Shown here: in pieces, positions 8,074 to 16,452 of the stretch
How the letters are laid out: each line of letters opens with the position of its first letter
Numbering within the stretch: position 1 is the stretch's first letter
Assembly: GCA_023432025.1 (NCBI GenBank)
Contig: JAEYVE010000034.1
Span: forward strand, 1-44,554
From: Pseudomonadota bacterium
GTDB lineage: Bacteria > Myxococcota_A > Polyangia > Polyangiales > Polyangiaceae
Length of the DNA stretch: 44,554 bases
Reading direction: 5' to 3'
The notes under the pieces: model-generated
The model's database searches: none
Seen by the model: the letters and a program-made list of their open reading frames with translations, nothing else
What the model was told of the DNA's origin: nothing
Program-made: the position numbers and the translations under genes

Positions 8074-8614
8074 TCCACATTCCTTCGACCAGGTCCCGCA
8101 CACTCGTCGGGCGCGAGTTGCACGGCAGCGTGTACTCCGCCGCCACCTCCACGGTGCCTCCACCGTAAAGCGGAGGTCGCCGCACGGAGCGCGTGCGACG
8201 CGCTCGAATGCGCTCGTAGAGCAGCCCATCGATTTGCTCGTTCAAGGCGCTCTGGCTCTCGACTCCGAGCGTGCCGGAGTCCGTCGGGGCATCCTGCGTG
8301 ACGGGCTCGAACTTCTTCTGAAGTCGTGCGCTTTGGCCGAGCTTGCTCTCGCTCGAGCCGCGACAACGCGCCGGGACCTCCCCGCAGCCACTCACCGCGA
8401 TGCTCCACGCGCAGCCGCGCACTTCGACGAGCGCCGCGGAGCGCGCTTCGTTCAAGCGCCCCACGTACACGATGGACCAGTAGATGAGGGTAAAAAACAC
8501 GATCGCGACCAACGCCTCGACCATTGCCGCGCCCCGCCGCAGAGCGTGGCGGCGCCCGCCGCTCAGCGAGACCGCCCGCCGCGAAACTTTGACGCCCTCG
8601 AATGCTCGCTTCAC
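8057..8614 (-). CDS. TadE-like pseudopilin (second copy)
   Basis: GTG 8614 is preceded by an excellent Shine-Dalgarno, GAGGAG, 6-7 bases upstream and falls 10 bases after the TadG-like stop. This decides the start against longer frames. The 185-residue product has a class III (type IV prepilin-like) signal: RRG followed by AAMVEALVAIVFFTLIYWS. Cleavage after Gly28 leaves Glu at mature position 5, as in TadE and TadF. The hydrophobic N-terminal helix is followed by a soluble region with paired Cys (GCAWSIAVSGCG, ARCRG, LPCNS). Pseudopilins of this type are processed by TadV and sit in the inner membrane as minor components needed for Flp pilus formation. Confidence 0.85.
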   Translation of the reverse strand: MKRAFEGVKVSRRAVSLSGGRRHALRRGAAMVEALVAIVFFTLIYWSIVYVGRLNEARSAALVEVRGCAWSIAVSGCGEVPARCRGSSESKLGQSARLQKKFEPVTQDAPTDSGTLGVESQSALNEQIDGLLYERIRARRTRSVRRPPLYGGGTVEVAAEYTLPCNSRPTSVRDLVEGMWNAATN

Positions 8615-8624
8615 CTGATGCTCC

Positions 8625-10550
8625 TCAATGCAGAACGAGCCCGTCCAAGGTGTTTGCCGCGCCGTCGAGGGATGAGCAGCGGCTCTCCGGTGCGCCCCCC
8701 GCCTCGCACACCGCGCCGAAGCTGCCGACGTCCGTGAGGCCACCGAGTGGGCCAGCCTCTTCCACGGCGTCCCTTTGCCACCTTTGCCGCGACTCGCTCT
8801 CGGCCGAGCTCTCGTCACTCTCCGGCAGCCGAAAGCGGACGAGCCGAGCGGTCCACTTCAGATCCCAAAGCCACTCACTCCGCGCCACGCTTCCGTCGTG
8901 ATCGAAGTAGTACTCACCTTGGGCAACCGCGAAGTTCACGAGCGCGTCGAGCCCGAGGTCGCCCAGCGTATCGCGCTCCCTTCTTCCCCAGGTGGCGATC
9001 CGCAGAACGCGCTCGGGCGTATCGCTCCCCTGCTCTCCCCAAACCACGCCGCGAAGCTGAAACGTATCGTCCCCGAGGCGTGCGTCGCCGACGACACGGT
9101 GTGGCTCCTTGCCCTTCGTGTCGGAGAACGATTGCTCGCCCTTCATCGGGTCGTCGACTTTGACCTCCTGCACCTCGCACGAGAACAAGTGCGTCGCCTG
9201 AACGTGAGACACGCGCGCGAGCTGGCCGCTGTGCCTCCCCGTTGCCGCTGGCGGGTCGACCTTCTCCGCGCAGAGCGGCGTGAGTTGCCCCAGGCTGCCC
9301 TCCGGGTGGGGCTCGAGCTCCCACTCTTCGCCCAGTGTGCCGCCCGGCCCACACGGCGACCGAGTCGTGTCCTCGAGCGTCGACTCCTTGGGATACCGCC
9401 GGTGCACGACCCAGCCCATCGCCTCGCGATACACGTACTCGACCTCCACCTCGCGGCGCTGCCAGACGTAACGATGCGGGAAGAAACCGTCGCGCGGTCG
9501 ACACGCGCTCCGCGCCTCACGGGCATAGCGCTCGTAGGGACCACGGAGACCGCACTCCTCCCCGGTGCAGTGTCCAGTCACCTCGTGCGGCTTGGCCTCC
9601 GCCAGCTCTGCCTGCTTTTTTCTGCACGCGCCGCTCGTTTCGTTTCCATCCTCGCAGGCGGAGAGGTCCACCTCGGGGTACGTCGTCTTCTGCTTGCGAA
9701 CGTACTTCGGCGGCTGCTTGCTACCGCCGCCGCAAAAGAACCCTGATGCGCTCTCGGCGAGCGTCTGCCCCGCCTTGCCGAGCACGTCGTCCACGAAGGG
9801 CACCGCCGAGAAGGGCAGCGCCGCGAGGTGGCCCACGTTGGCGCCCGCGTGACCGCACAACACCGAAAACTCGTCCGCCTCGACGGGAAGACGCACGGAG
9901 CTCGGGAGAACGACGCCCCACGCGGCGGGGGCGTGGCTTTGACTCGCCTCGCGCGCCGAATCCAGCACGGCGATGGCAGGCACGACGTAGCTCGTGACGC
10001 GCTGCGCCTGATGAAGCGCCGAGAGCGCTTGGAAGACCGAAGGCTTCAGCTGCTTCCACAGGTTACCGAAGGTTTCGGACGTTCTCCGGAGGGGTTCCAC
10101 GTAGCTCAGCGACGCCCCGCTCGTCGGATACGCGAGAGCCAGACACGCGAGGATGCCCACGACGCACACGGCCTGCACCACGCGCAAAGCAACGAGGACC
10201 GCTAGAAGCGCCGCCATCACGACGTTGATGAACGCAATCAGGTTCATTCCGCGCGCGTGCAAAATGGCGGCCGCGAAGGTAGCCGCGTCCGCGGCGTCTC
10301 CGAGCCCTTGGCGTCGAAAAACTGCCTCTGCGATGCCTACGAGGAAGTAGAGCATCCCGACCAGAAACACACTCATGAAGACGGCCGTCACGAGCACGGC
10401 GCCGCGCTCGTTGCCCAAGCACGCCGAGGCGAGCGTCCGCGTACGCTCGAGGAACGCTGCCGAGCTCTGCGCGCTTCGAGGGGCAGGCGACATTTGCGCG
10501 GCGTTTTCGAGCGCGGCCCCGCGCGCGTGGCCCGTGTAGCGAGGCATCAT
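8625..10550 (-). CDS. tadG: TadG-like Flp pilus assembly protein with extra membrane helices
   Basis: The 641-residue protein begins at ATG 10550; ATG 10547 is equally spaced from GAGG. After about 48 residues comes NERGAVLVTAVFMSVFLVGMLYFLVG. This resembles the TadE/TadG N-terminal segment but with Thr where a processed pilin has Glu at +5, so it is probably not cleaved, as in TadG. GDAADAATFAAAILHARGMN is the typical continuation. Two further hydrophobic helices follow (residues about 100-145), unlike minimal TadG. The large C-terminal part (about 490 residues) has many Cys (CTGEECG, SACRPRDG, SPCGPGG) and is probably periplasmic and disulphide-bonded. It is the largest pilin-arm product and may link the pilus base to the outer membrane or cell wall; this role is inferred. 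Confidence 0.8.
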   Translation of the reverse strand: MMPRYTGHARGAALENAAQMSPAPRSAQSSAAFLERTRTLASACLGNERGAVLVTAVFMSVFLVGMLYFLVGIAEAVFRRQGLGDAADAATFAAAILHARGMNLIAFINVVMAALLAVLVALRVVQAVCVVGILACLALAYPTSGASLSYVEPLRRTSETFGNLWKQLKPSVFQALSALHQAQRVTSYVVPAIAVLDSAREASQSHAPAAWGVVLPSSVRLPVEADEFSVLCGHAGANVGHLAALPFSAVPFVDDVLGKAGQTLAESASGFFCGGGSKQPPKYVRKQKTTYPEVDLSACEDGNETSGACRKKQAELAEAKPHEVTGHCTGEECGLRGPYERYAREARSACRPRDGFFPHRYVWQRREVEVEYVYREAMGWVVHRRYPKESTLEDTTRSPCGPGGTLGEEWELEPHPEGSLGQLTPLCAEKVDPPAATGRHSGQLARVSHVQATHLFSCEVQEVKVDDPMKGEQSFSDTKGKEPHRVVGDARLGDDTFQLRGVVWGEQGSDTPERVLRIATWGRRERDTLGDLGLDALVNFAVAQGEYYFDHDGSVARSEWLWDLKWTARLVRFRLPESDESSAESESRQRWQRDAVEEAGPLGGLTDVGSFGAVCEAGGAPESRCSSLDGAANTLDGLVLH

Positions 10551-10565
10551 GACGCCTCTTCGGTC

Positions 10566-11495
10566 TCACCGCCCGCTGGGTTGCTGGGATTCTTCTGCGT
10601 AGTACAGAGCGCCCTGATTCGGCAGCGTGGCCTCGGCTTCGATGGCCAAGAACCTCTCCCCCGAAAAGAGCAGAAGCAAGAAGAGCTCGGGGCTTTCGAC
10701 GCGCTCGAGCTCCCGCGAGATACGGGCGAACTTCTCCTGCTTCGCCGGGAGCCGCTCCTTCAAGTCCTTCATGGATCGGACAAGGTCACGCGGACTCGCG
10801 GACTTGAGCGCCGAAAGCTCGTCGAGCACGCGGCCGTAGCCCGCGAGGTCCCAGAGCGGGTCGCACAAGAGACGCGATGCCAACGGCACGCCGCAGTAGA
10901 AGAGGTACGTCACGTGAACGGTCACGTCGTCTCGTGGACCGACGCTCGTGAGGACGTCGTCCGAGCCGGGTGCCGCGCGCAAGGTAACGACCGCCGCAGC
11001 GCGGTTGTACAGGAGGTAACCCAGGGCGAAGCGTGTGAGCGGACTCTCGCCGATCGCACGCTCGAGACTGGGATTCTCGCTCCCGAGGGACAACGGCCGT
11101 GCGGGAGCAAGCGCCGCGAGGGGAACGTAAGCAGCCTCACGAACGGCCTGGAGACGCGCGCCTCCCGTCGAAGCTTCCCCAGAGGTGGGAGCGTGGGGCG
11201 CCATCGGCGCAAAGGTTTCTCGTAGCCCGCTGACGACTCCCTCCGGACGTCCGGCAACGAGATTGCCCCGCGGAGCGCCGCCGAAACGCTCGGGATCGTC
11301 CTCGAGAATCACGATGGCGGCGCGCGCCGCCTGAGCCGCCGCGTGCCGCACCACGAGCCGCGCCGACGCCACGAACGAGAGCTGAACCACGCCGAAGAAC
11401 AAGGTGAGGAGCGGAACGAGACAGAGGAGCGTCTCGACATACACGGCGCCGCGCGCCGCGCGCCGTCGTGCAAAACGAGCTATGCGCGACTTCAT
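10566..11495 (-). CDS. tadE: TadE-like pseudopilin (first copy)
   Basis: The start is ATG 11495, giving a 4-base ATGA overlap with the stop of the prepilin peptidase gene. A longer upstream frame only shadows that gene. The 309-residue product starts MKSRIARFARRRAARG, then AVYVETLLCLVPLLTLFFGV. Cleavage after Gly16 would place Glu at mature position 5. The next segment, ASARLVVRHAAAQAARAAIV, is the conserved helix continuation of TadE proteins. The C-terminal 230 residues are extracytoplasmic and unusually long for TadE, and they end in a helical Lys/Glu/Leu-rich segment. It is probably a minor pseudopilin required for Flp pilus production, matured by the adjacent peptidase. Confidence 0.85.
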   Translation of the reverse strand: MKSRIARFARRRAARGAVYVETLLCLVPLLTLFFGVVQLSFVASARLVVRHAAAQAARAAIVILEDDPERFGGAPRGNLVAGRPEGVVSGLRETFAPMAPHAPTSGEASTGGARLQAVREAAYVPLAALAPARPLSLGSENPSLERAIGESPLTRFALGYLLYNRAAAVVTLRAAPGSDDVLTSVGPRDDVTVHVTYLFYCGVPLASRLLCDPLWDLAGYGRVLDELSALKSASPRDLVRSMKDLKERLPAKQEKFARISRELERVESPELFLLLLFSGERFLAIEAEATLPNQGALYYAEESQQPSGR

Positions 11496-12052
11496 GTGGG
11501 CAGACCGAGCTCGAGACCGCAGATGGCGAACGTCGCCAGCGCAATGGCCGGCCCGAAACGCATGGAAGTCAACGACTCCGGGCGCCGAGGTGGCCGCCAC
11601 CGCTGCGGCACGAGCCAGCCAAAGGTCAGCCAGAACGTGCCCGCCAAAAGCGAGAGCAATCGTCCACGAACCGCCAGAATCACCACCGCACCGAGCGCCA
11701 AGAGCACGAACGCCAGAAGCTGTACCTCCAGCCCACGGCTCGGCCCGAGCCATGCTCCGAGCGCACCAAACAACTTCACGTCCCCGCCCCCGAGGCTCTT
11801 TGCTCGAAAGAGCAAGAAGGGCATGGCCGTCGTTGCGAGGGCGCCCGCTAAGGAGCCCAGGAGCCCCACCGCGCCCTCGCACCAACCCCTCGAAAGAAGG
11901 GCCAGAGCGAGGGCGCTCAGCGTGAGTCCGTTTGGAATGCGCCCGTCGTAAGCGTCATGCGCACCTCCCAGCGCCGCAAAGAGCACGGCAGCCGTGAGCG
12001 TCCACACCGAAAACGGCAGAGCGGCGCTCGCCTCGACGAGCTCCGAGATCAT
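11492..12052 (-). CDS. tadV: Prepilin peptidase TadV/CpaA (family A24)
   Basis: This 186-residue, strongly hydrophobic protein has about six membrane segments. It carries both catalytic aspartate motifs of A24 aspartic peptidases: D33 in DAYDGRIPN (D..D.xIPN type) and D91 in GGGDVKL (GxGD). It lacks the N-methylating cytoplasmic Cys domain of PilD, as expected for the short CpaA/TadV class. It should cleave the class III signals of the neighbouring Flp pilins and TadE-like proteins at the inner membrane. Its start overlaps the flp stop by 4 bases and its stop overlaps the tadE start by 4 bases, so the three genes are translationally coupled. Confidence 0.95.
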   Translation of the reverse strand: MISELVEASAALPFSVWTLTAAVLFAALGGAHDAYDGRIPNGLTLSALALALLSRGWCEGAVGLLGSLAGALATTAMPFLLFRAKSLGGGDVKLFGALGAWLGPSRGLEVQLLAFVLLALGAVVILAVRGRLLSLLAGTFWLTFGWLVPQRWRPPRRPESLTSMRFGPAIALATFAICGLELGLPT

Positions 12053-12297
12053 TCGTCTGACCCTTCAGATGCCGTCACTACCACGTCGAACTCATCGCTC
12101 GAGCCGATGATTGCGTTGTGCACTTTCTCACCGAAGTCGCTCCAGGTGCCGATGGCGACGGCGGCGATGAGCGCGAGCAAGATCACGTATTCGACCGTGG
12201 ACAGGCCCCGTTCGTCACGCGCGAGCGACGAGCCGCGCGCCTGTGCGACACGACTCATGACGCGCGCAATGACAGACGATTCTTTACGAAATGACAT
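12049..12297 (-). CDS. flp: Flp-type pilin (major candidate)
   Basis: An 82-residue prepilin begins at ATG 12297, with GAGGAAAC about 8 bases upstream. The leader is basic and ends in DERG; the mature part starts LSTVEYVILLALIAAVAIG. Cleavage after Gly31 puts Glu and Tyr at positions 5 and 6, the Flp hallmark. The mature protein is about 51 residues: one hydrophobic helix and an acidic tail (SSDEFDVVVTASEGSDE). It is the best candidate for the fibre subunit. A large perfect inverted repeat lies in the 160-base region before it, which may isolate its expression from that of the upstream Flp-like gene. Confidence 0.92.
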   Translation of the reverse strand: MSFRKESSVIARVMSRVAQARGSSLARDERGLSTVEYVILLALIAAVAIGTWSDFGEKVHNAIIGSSDEFDVVVTASEGSDE

Positions 12298-12333
12298 GTT
12301 GTTTCCTCGAGGTTGGAGTTTCGAACGTCAGAC

Positions 12334-12396
12334 GACCGCCTGACCGGCGCGCCTTGGTAGAGGGGGTCCCCAGAGCCCACTGCCGGTCAGGCGGTC
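12334..12396 (-). repeat. 15-bp perfect inverted repeat upstream of flp
   Basis: GACCGCCTGACCGGC (12334-12348) and GCCGGTCAGGCGGTC (12382-12396) are exact inverted copies separated by 33 bases. They lie between the two Flp-type genes, in what would be the untranslated leader or intercistronic region of flp (start at 12297). No T run follows, so a simple terminator is not the only reading. An RNA stabiliser or attenuator, or a protein-binding palindrome, fits as well. Confidence 0.75.
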
Positions 12397-12461
12397 ACTC
12401 CTTGCTCGGCCGATGAACGGCGTCGTTGCGCACTTTTGCGCGCATGCACTCGAAAGCGACG

Positions 12462-12674
12462 TCAGGGGACGGGCAGGGCCAACCAGCGCACCTCTGCCAG
12501 GTACAGCTCGAGGAGCGGCACGCCCAAAGACAGCACGGCAAACGCCGCACCCAGCGTGAGCAGACTGAGAACCACGACGTACTCGACGAGCACGGCCCCT
12601 TCCGTCTCGAACGCGAGCTCGTGCCGCAGAGCGTTTTCGTTTCGATAGCCGCTTTCGGGTTGGTCCTCGGACAT
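12462..12674 (-). CDS. Second Flp-like small pilin/pseudopilin
   Basis: The frame carries a class III signal: FETEG followed by AVLVEYVVVLSLLTLGAAFAV, with Glu and Tyr at mature positions 5 and 6 after cleavage at Gly26. I chose ATG 12674 (70 residues). Starts at 12722 and 12770 are possible, but the latter overlaps the cpaB start codon on the other strand, and none has a strong ribosome binding site. After the helix the protein ends in a short segment LELYLAEVRWLALPVP, without the acidic tail of the other Flp. It may be a minor or initiating pilin. It is the first gene of the leftward Tad arm, back to back with cpaB. Confidence 0.75.
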   Translation of the reverse strand: MSEDQPESGYRNENALRHELAFETEGAVLVEYVVVLSLLTLGAAFAVLSLGVPLLELYLAEVRWLALPVP

Positions 12675-12768
12675 GCGCCAGACTTCGTCCGGAAGCTCGC
12701 GCTCGTTGCGTGAGCCGCACATTTCGCGCAACGACGAAGCGTCCTGACCGAAGCGTGTGCGCCAGGTC
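12675..12768. promoter_or_regulatory. Divergent intergenic region between the two Tad arms
   Basis: Fewer than 100 bases separate the start of the leftward pilin arm from the start of the rightward machine arm (cpaB). Both promoters, or a promoter inside the first pilin frame, must lie here. I cannot identify a convincing -35/-10 pair on either strand. Any regulator bound here could control both arms. Confidence 0.4.
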
Positions 12769-13515
12769 ATGGAACCCCTCCAGAAAAAGGCGCTACTTCT
12801 TTCGGCTTCCGCGTTCATCGCTGGGAGCGTGTTGATTCACTCTTACCTCTCCGCTCTGGAGCGCGAGGCGCGCGGCGGGGACCGAGTGCAGGTCCTGGTG
12901 ACGAAGAGAAACGTCGCCGCGGGAGCAGCGCTCCTGGACGAGGACGTCGCCGTTCGAGACGTTCCGGCGTCGTGCGTCGACGAACGGCGTGTCCTCGCCA
13001 AAGAAAAGCAGAGCGCGCTGGGCGTTCCGGTAACGACTGCGCTTTCGACGGGAGCAGGACTCCTCTGGAGCGACCTCACGTCCGGCGAGTCCCGCGGCAA
13101 ACGTCTCTCGAGCCTCGTCACCGAAGGGCGACGCATCGTCAGCGTGACCCACAAGAGCAGCACCTTCGACGGTCTCTTGGAGCCAGGAGACCGCGTGGAC
13201 GTCTTGCTCACCACCACGGAGCAGGGCGCTCCGGTGGCCACGCCGTTGCTCGAGAACTTGCTCGTTCTGTCCGTGGGCGGAGCCCTCCCCGGAGCCAGTG
13301 ACGCCGGGAAGCGGAGCTCGGGAGACTCCGTGGCGCTCAGCGTCACGACGAGCGAAGCGCTCGTGCTGACGGCTGCCGAGTCGCGAGGACGTCTGCGCTT
13401 GATCTTGCGCAATCCGAGCGACTTGGAAGTTCAGCCGCCCGCGCCGCAGCCGCCCAAGAGCGCGCCACCTCGAGCGAGCGCTCGAGCACCCCGGGAGATC
13501 GAACATGTGCGCTAA
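12769..13515 (+). CDS. cpaB: Flp pilus assembly protein CpaB/RcpC
   Basis: This 248-residue protein (from ATG 12769; GTG 12757 is possible) has an N-terminal membrane anchor (ALLLSASAFIAGSVLIHSYL). A SAF-like domain follows (VQVLVTKRNVAAGAALLDEDVAVRDVP), then the RcpC/CpaB core with RRIVSVTHKSSTFDGLLEPGDRVDVLLTT and LLENLLVLSVG. The C-terminus is Pro/Ala-rich. CpaB proteins act in the periplasm next to the secretin and probably bind peptidoglycan or modulate the secretin. It is the first gene of the rightward arm, and its 3' end overlaps the secretin gene by 11 bases. Confidence 0.92.
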   Translation: MEPLQKKALLLSASAFIAGSVLIHSYLSALEREARGGDRVQVLVTKRNVAAGAALLDEDVAVRDVPASCVDERRVLAKEKQSALGVPVTTALSTGAGLLWSDLTSGESRGKRLSSLVTEGRRIVSVTHKSSTFDGLLEPGDRVDVLLTTTEQGAPVATPLLENLLVLSVGGALPGASDAGKRSSGDSVALSVTTSEALVLTAAESRGRLRLILRNPSDLEVQPPAPQPPKSAPPRASARAPREIEHVR

Positions 13516-14779
13516 ACGGCATTACCTCACGCGCGCTGCGCTGTGGGCAGGCGTGGCCCTCACGGTAACGGCGCCTGCGCTCGGGCAAAGCGCGTCGCCC
13601 CGACAGTCCGTGTCCGTTCCGCAGCATGGCGGGGACTGGTTCCCTGAAGAGCTCGAGCTCGACGTAGGTGAACAGCGTGTTTTGTCCGCAGCCTCCGTGC
13701 GCAGTTACTCGGAAGGAGTGGCCGGCATCGCGGAGGTTCGCCTGACGCGTGACGCGCAGAACTTCGTGCTGGTCGGCGTGCGCCCCGGAACGACGAGCTT
13801 GCTCCTTCTGATGAACGACCGGACGGAGCGCCACGTGCGCATCACCGTGCGCGGCCGGGAGGTCGCCGAGCGCGAGGACTTACCGGTGCCCCCGGTCGCA
13901 GCTCGAGACAACATTCGCCTCGATTTCTACTTCGTTCAGCTCGACCGTGGATACAACCACCGCATTGGCGTCGGTACGCCCGAGAGTGTCAGTGCCAGCG
14001 CCGAGGCGAGCTTCGATCTAGTGCACGGCGCCTTGCGTGGAGCCACCGCGGTCGTCGAAGAGGAGGCCCTGGTTCGCTTGGACATGGCCCAAGCTGCGGG
14101 CTTCGCCAAGCTGGTGCGTAAGGCTGCGGTCATCACGCAGAACGGCGCCGAAGCGCGGTTCAGCGGCGGCGGTGAGGTCAACATTCCCGTTCAGGGATCG
14201 CTAACCACTGGAATTCACAGCATTTCTTTCGGTAGCAGCATCGAAGTGCGTCCTCGCTACGACGCGAGCACCGGGCGCCTCGAGGTGGAGCTGCGCGCCA
14301 GCGTGTCGGATTTGACGGACGATCGTGGGAGCGGCACCCCCGGGCGCACGACTTCCGAGCTCGCGACGGTCGTGAACCTGCGCGCCGGACAAGCGGTACT
14401 GCTCGGTGGACTCAGCGCACAGAGCGAAGCTCGTTCACGCGCTGGACTCCCCCTACTCAGCCAAATACCACTGCTCGGTTTACTTTTCGGAAGCGACCGA
14501 GCCACCGAACAGAGCACGGAGAACGTCGTTTTCATCGTCCCGAGTGTGGTCGAAGCCGTCGACGGAGACGCCGAACGGTCCATTCGCGAAGCACTGAGCC
14601 TGTACGACACCTACGACGGCGACGAAGAAGCGCACACGGGCCTCGCGCGCGTTCGCGCTGCCCCGAAATCTCGATCGGGCCACAAGGGACACGCGGACGC
14701 AGTGCCTCCCCCCAGCGCGGCAGCTCCGCCGCCCAAGAGCTCGACCATCGACGCGCCAGCAAAGGGAGGTGCCCCTTGA
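13505..14779 (+). CDS. cpaC: Tad secretin CpaC/RcpA
   Basis: The 424-residue product has a cleavable signal peptide (ALWAGVALTVTAPALGQ). An N-terminal domain follows with WFPEELELDVGEQRVLSAAS and VGVRPGTTSLLLLMNDRTE, typical of the CpaC pilus-assembly N domain. The secretin C-domain includes GGGEVNIPVQG, FGSSIEVRPRYD, TVVNLRAGQAVLLGGLSAQ and LPLLSQIPLLGLLFG, which are the hallmarks of the outer-membrane ring. A Pro/Ala/Lys-rich tail of about 50 residues follows the ring domain. It should form the pore through which the Flp pilus exits. It overlaps cpaB by 11 bases and the next gene by 4 bases. Confidence 0.93.
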   Translation: MCAKRHYLTRAALWAGVALTVTAPALGQSASPRQSVSVPQHGGDWFPEELELDVGEQRVLSAASVRSYSEGVAGIAEVRLTRDAQNFVLVGVRPGTTSLLLLMNDRTERHVRITVRGREVAEREDLPVPPVAARDNIRLDFYFVQLDRGYNHRIGVGTPESVSASAEASFDLVHGALRGATAVVEEEALVRLDMAQAAGFAKLVRKAAVITQNGAEARFSGGGEVNIPVQGSLTTGIHSISFGSSIEVRPRYDASTGRLEVELRASVSDLTDDRGSGTPGRTTSELATVVNLRAGQAVLLGGLSAQSEARSRAGLPLLSQIPLLGLLFGSDRATEQSTENVVFIVPSVVEAVDGDAERSIREALSLYDTYDGDEEAHTGLARVRAAPKSRSGHKGHADAVPPPSAAAPPPKSSTIDAPAKGGAP

Positions 14780-16452
14780 GCCAGAAACTCTTGGTGCGCG
14801 TCACCGCGCCGGGCGGAAAGTCGCGCTTGGCCGCTTTCGTGCCCGGCTACACCGTCTGGCTGGGTCGCGAGGACGACTGTCAGTTCGTGCTGCGTTCGCC
14901 CAACGTTTCACGTCACCACGTTTCTTTGACGCTCGACGAAGGCTGCGTCGTCGTCCGCGACACGTCGGCCAACGGTACCCGCGTCGGCGAGCACCTCCTG
15001 CGCGGCGCGTCCCTTCGCCTCGAAGACTCGAGCGCCACACTCGACGTGGGACCGTACCGCGTGGACGTCGAGCACCGAACAGAGCCAAAAGCTCGAGAGC
15101 TCGGGCGCTCCGGTGCGGGAGAAGCCGAGGAAAACCCGCCAAACGCTCGCCCGAAGGAGTCCACGACACCACGGAGCGGCCCGGAGGCTCTCTCCGCCCG
15201 AGACTTGCGCAAGCGCATCCACGCCGAGCTCTTGGACCACTTGGAGCTCGACCAGCTGAAGCCGGGCGCGGTGCCCGACTCGACCTTGCGTGAGCGCGTG
15301 AGAGCCGCGCTCACGAGCCTCGTGTCCACGTACGCCGCGCACCTGCCTTCCGACGAAGAACGCGCCGAGCTGGTCTCGGCGCTCGTCGACGAAGCCGTCG
15401 GTCTCGGCCCGCTGGAGCGACTCCTGGCCGACCCAGCCGTGAGCGAAATCATGGTCGTCGACCCGAGCACCATCTACGCCGAGCGGCGCGGGCGCATCGA
15501 GCTCACTGGCTTGTCTTTCTCCGACGAAGAAGCGGTGCGCGCCACGATCGAAAGAATCGTCACGCCGCTCGGGCGCCGCATCGACGAGTCGAATCCGCTC
15601 GTCGACGCTCGTCTCCGCGACGGCTCGCGCGTCAACGCGGTCATTCCGCCGCTCGCCACGCGCGGCCCCTGCATCACCATCCGCAAGTTTCCCTCCAAGA
15701 CTCTGCGCGTCGCGGACCTCGTCGAGCTCGGCTCCCTCACGGAGCGCATGGCGCAGCTCCTCACGCGCTCGGTCGCCGCGCGCAAGAACATCGTCATCAG
15801 CGGCGGCACCGGCAGCGGCAAGACCACGCTACTGAACGTGCTCTCCTCGGCGATCCCGGAGCACGAGCGCGTCGTGACCATCGAGGACGCCGCCGAGCTA
15901 CGCCTCGCGCAGCCCCACGTCGTGTCCCTCGAAGCCAGACCACCGAACCTCGAAGGCAAAGGCGAGTACACCATCCGGGATCTGGTGAAGAACGCGCTGC
16001 GCATGCGTCCGGATCGCATCGTGGTCGGGGAATGTCGCGGAGGTGAGGCGCTGGACATGCTGCAGGCCATGAACACGGGCCACGAAGGATCCATGACGAC
16101 CACTCACGCCAACAGCCCGAAGGAAGCCGTACACCGCATCGAAACCCTCTGCTTGATGGCCGGCCTGGATCTGCCCGCATCCGCCATCCGCCGCCAAATC
16201 GCAAGCAGCGTGCACCTCGTCGTGCAGCAGTCTCGCCTCTCGGACGGAAGCCGCAAGGTGACGTCCGTGACGGAGATCGTGGGACTGACTCCTGAAGGTG
16301 ACGTGGAGCTGCACGAGCTCTACTCGTTCGAACGCTTGGCCACCGATGCGTCCGGCGCCGTTCGAGGCGAGTTTCGTCCGAGCGGGCGTGTCCCTACGTA
16401 CGCCAGCGAGCTCATCGCACAGGGTCTCGTCACGGACGGAGTCCTGCTGTGA
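14776..16452 (+). CDS. cpaF: FHA domain fused to CpaF/TadA secretion ATPase
   Basis: Translation starts at TTG 14776, which overlaps the secretin stop (TTGA). The perfect AGGGAGGT 5 bases upstream decides this unusual start. Residues about 1-100 form an FHA domain with the conserved GR (VWLGREDDC), SRHH (SPNVSRHHVSL) and NG (SANGTRVG) motifs, which bind phosphothreonine. A linker leads to a full CpaF-type ATPase. It has Walker A GGTGSGKTT (Lys349), Asp box VVTIEDAAEL, Walker B RIVVGECRGGEALDM, and His box TTTHANSP. At 558 residues it exceeds ordinary CpaF by the FHA module. It should power pilus assembly as an inner-membrane hexamer, probably under control of a Ser/Thr kinase (inference). Confidence 0.95.
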   Translation: MSQKLLVRVTAPGGKSRLAAFVPGYTVWLGREDDCQFVLRSPNVSRHHVSLTLDEGCVVVRDTSANGTRVGEHLLRGASLRLEDSSATLDVGPYRVDVEHRTEPKARELGRSGAGEAEENPPNARPKESTTPRSGPEALSARDLRKRIHAELLDHLELDQLKPGAVPDSTLRERVRAALTSLVSTYAAHLPSDEERAELVSALVDEAVGLGPLERLLADPAVSEIMVVDPSTIYAERRGRIELTGLSFSDEEAVRATIERIVTPLGRRIDESNPLVDARLRDGSRVNAVIPPLATRGPCITIRKFPSKTLRVADLVELGSLTERMAQLLTRSVAARKNIVISGGTGSGKTTLLNVLSSAIPEHERVVTIEDAAELRLAQPHVVSLEARPPNLEGKGEYTIRDLVKNALRMRPDRIVVGECRGGEALDMLQAMNTGHEGSMTTTHANSPKEAVHRIETLCLMAGLDLPASAIRRQIASSVHLVVQQSRLSDGSRKVTSVTEIVGLTPEGDVELHELYSFERLATDASGAVRGEFRPSGRVPTYASELIAQGLVTDGVLL

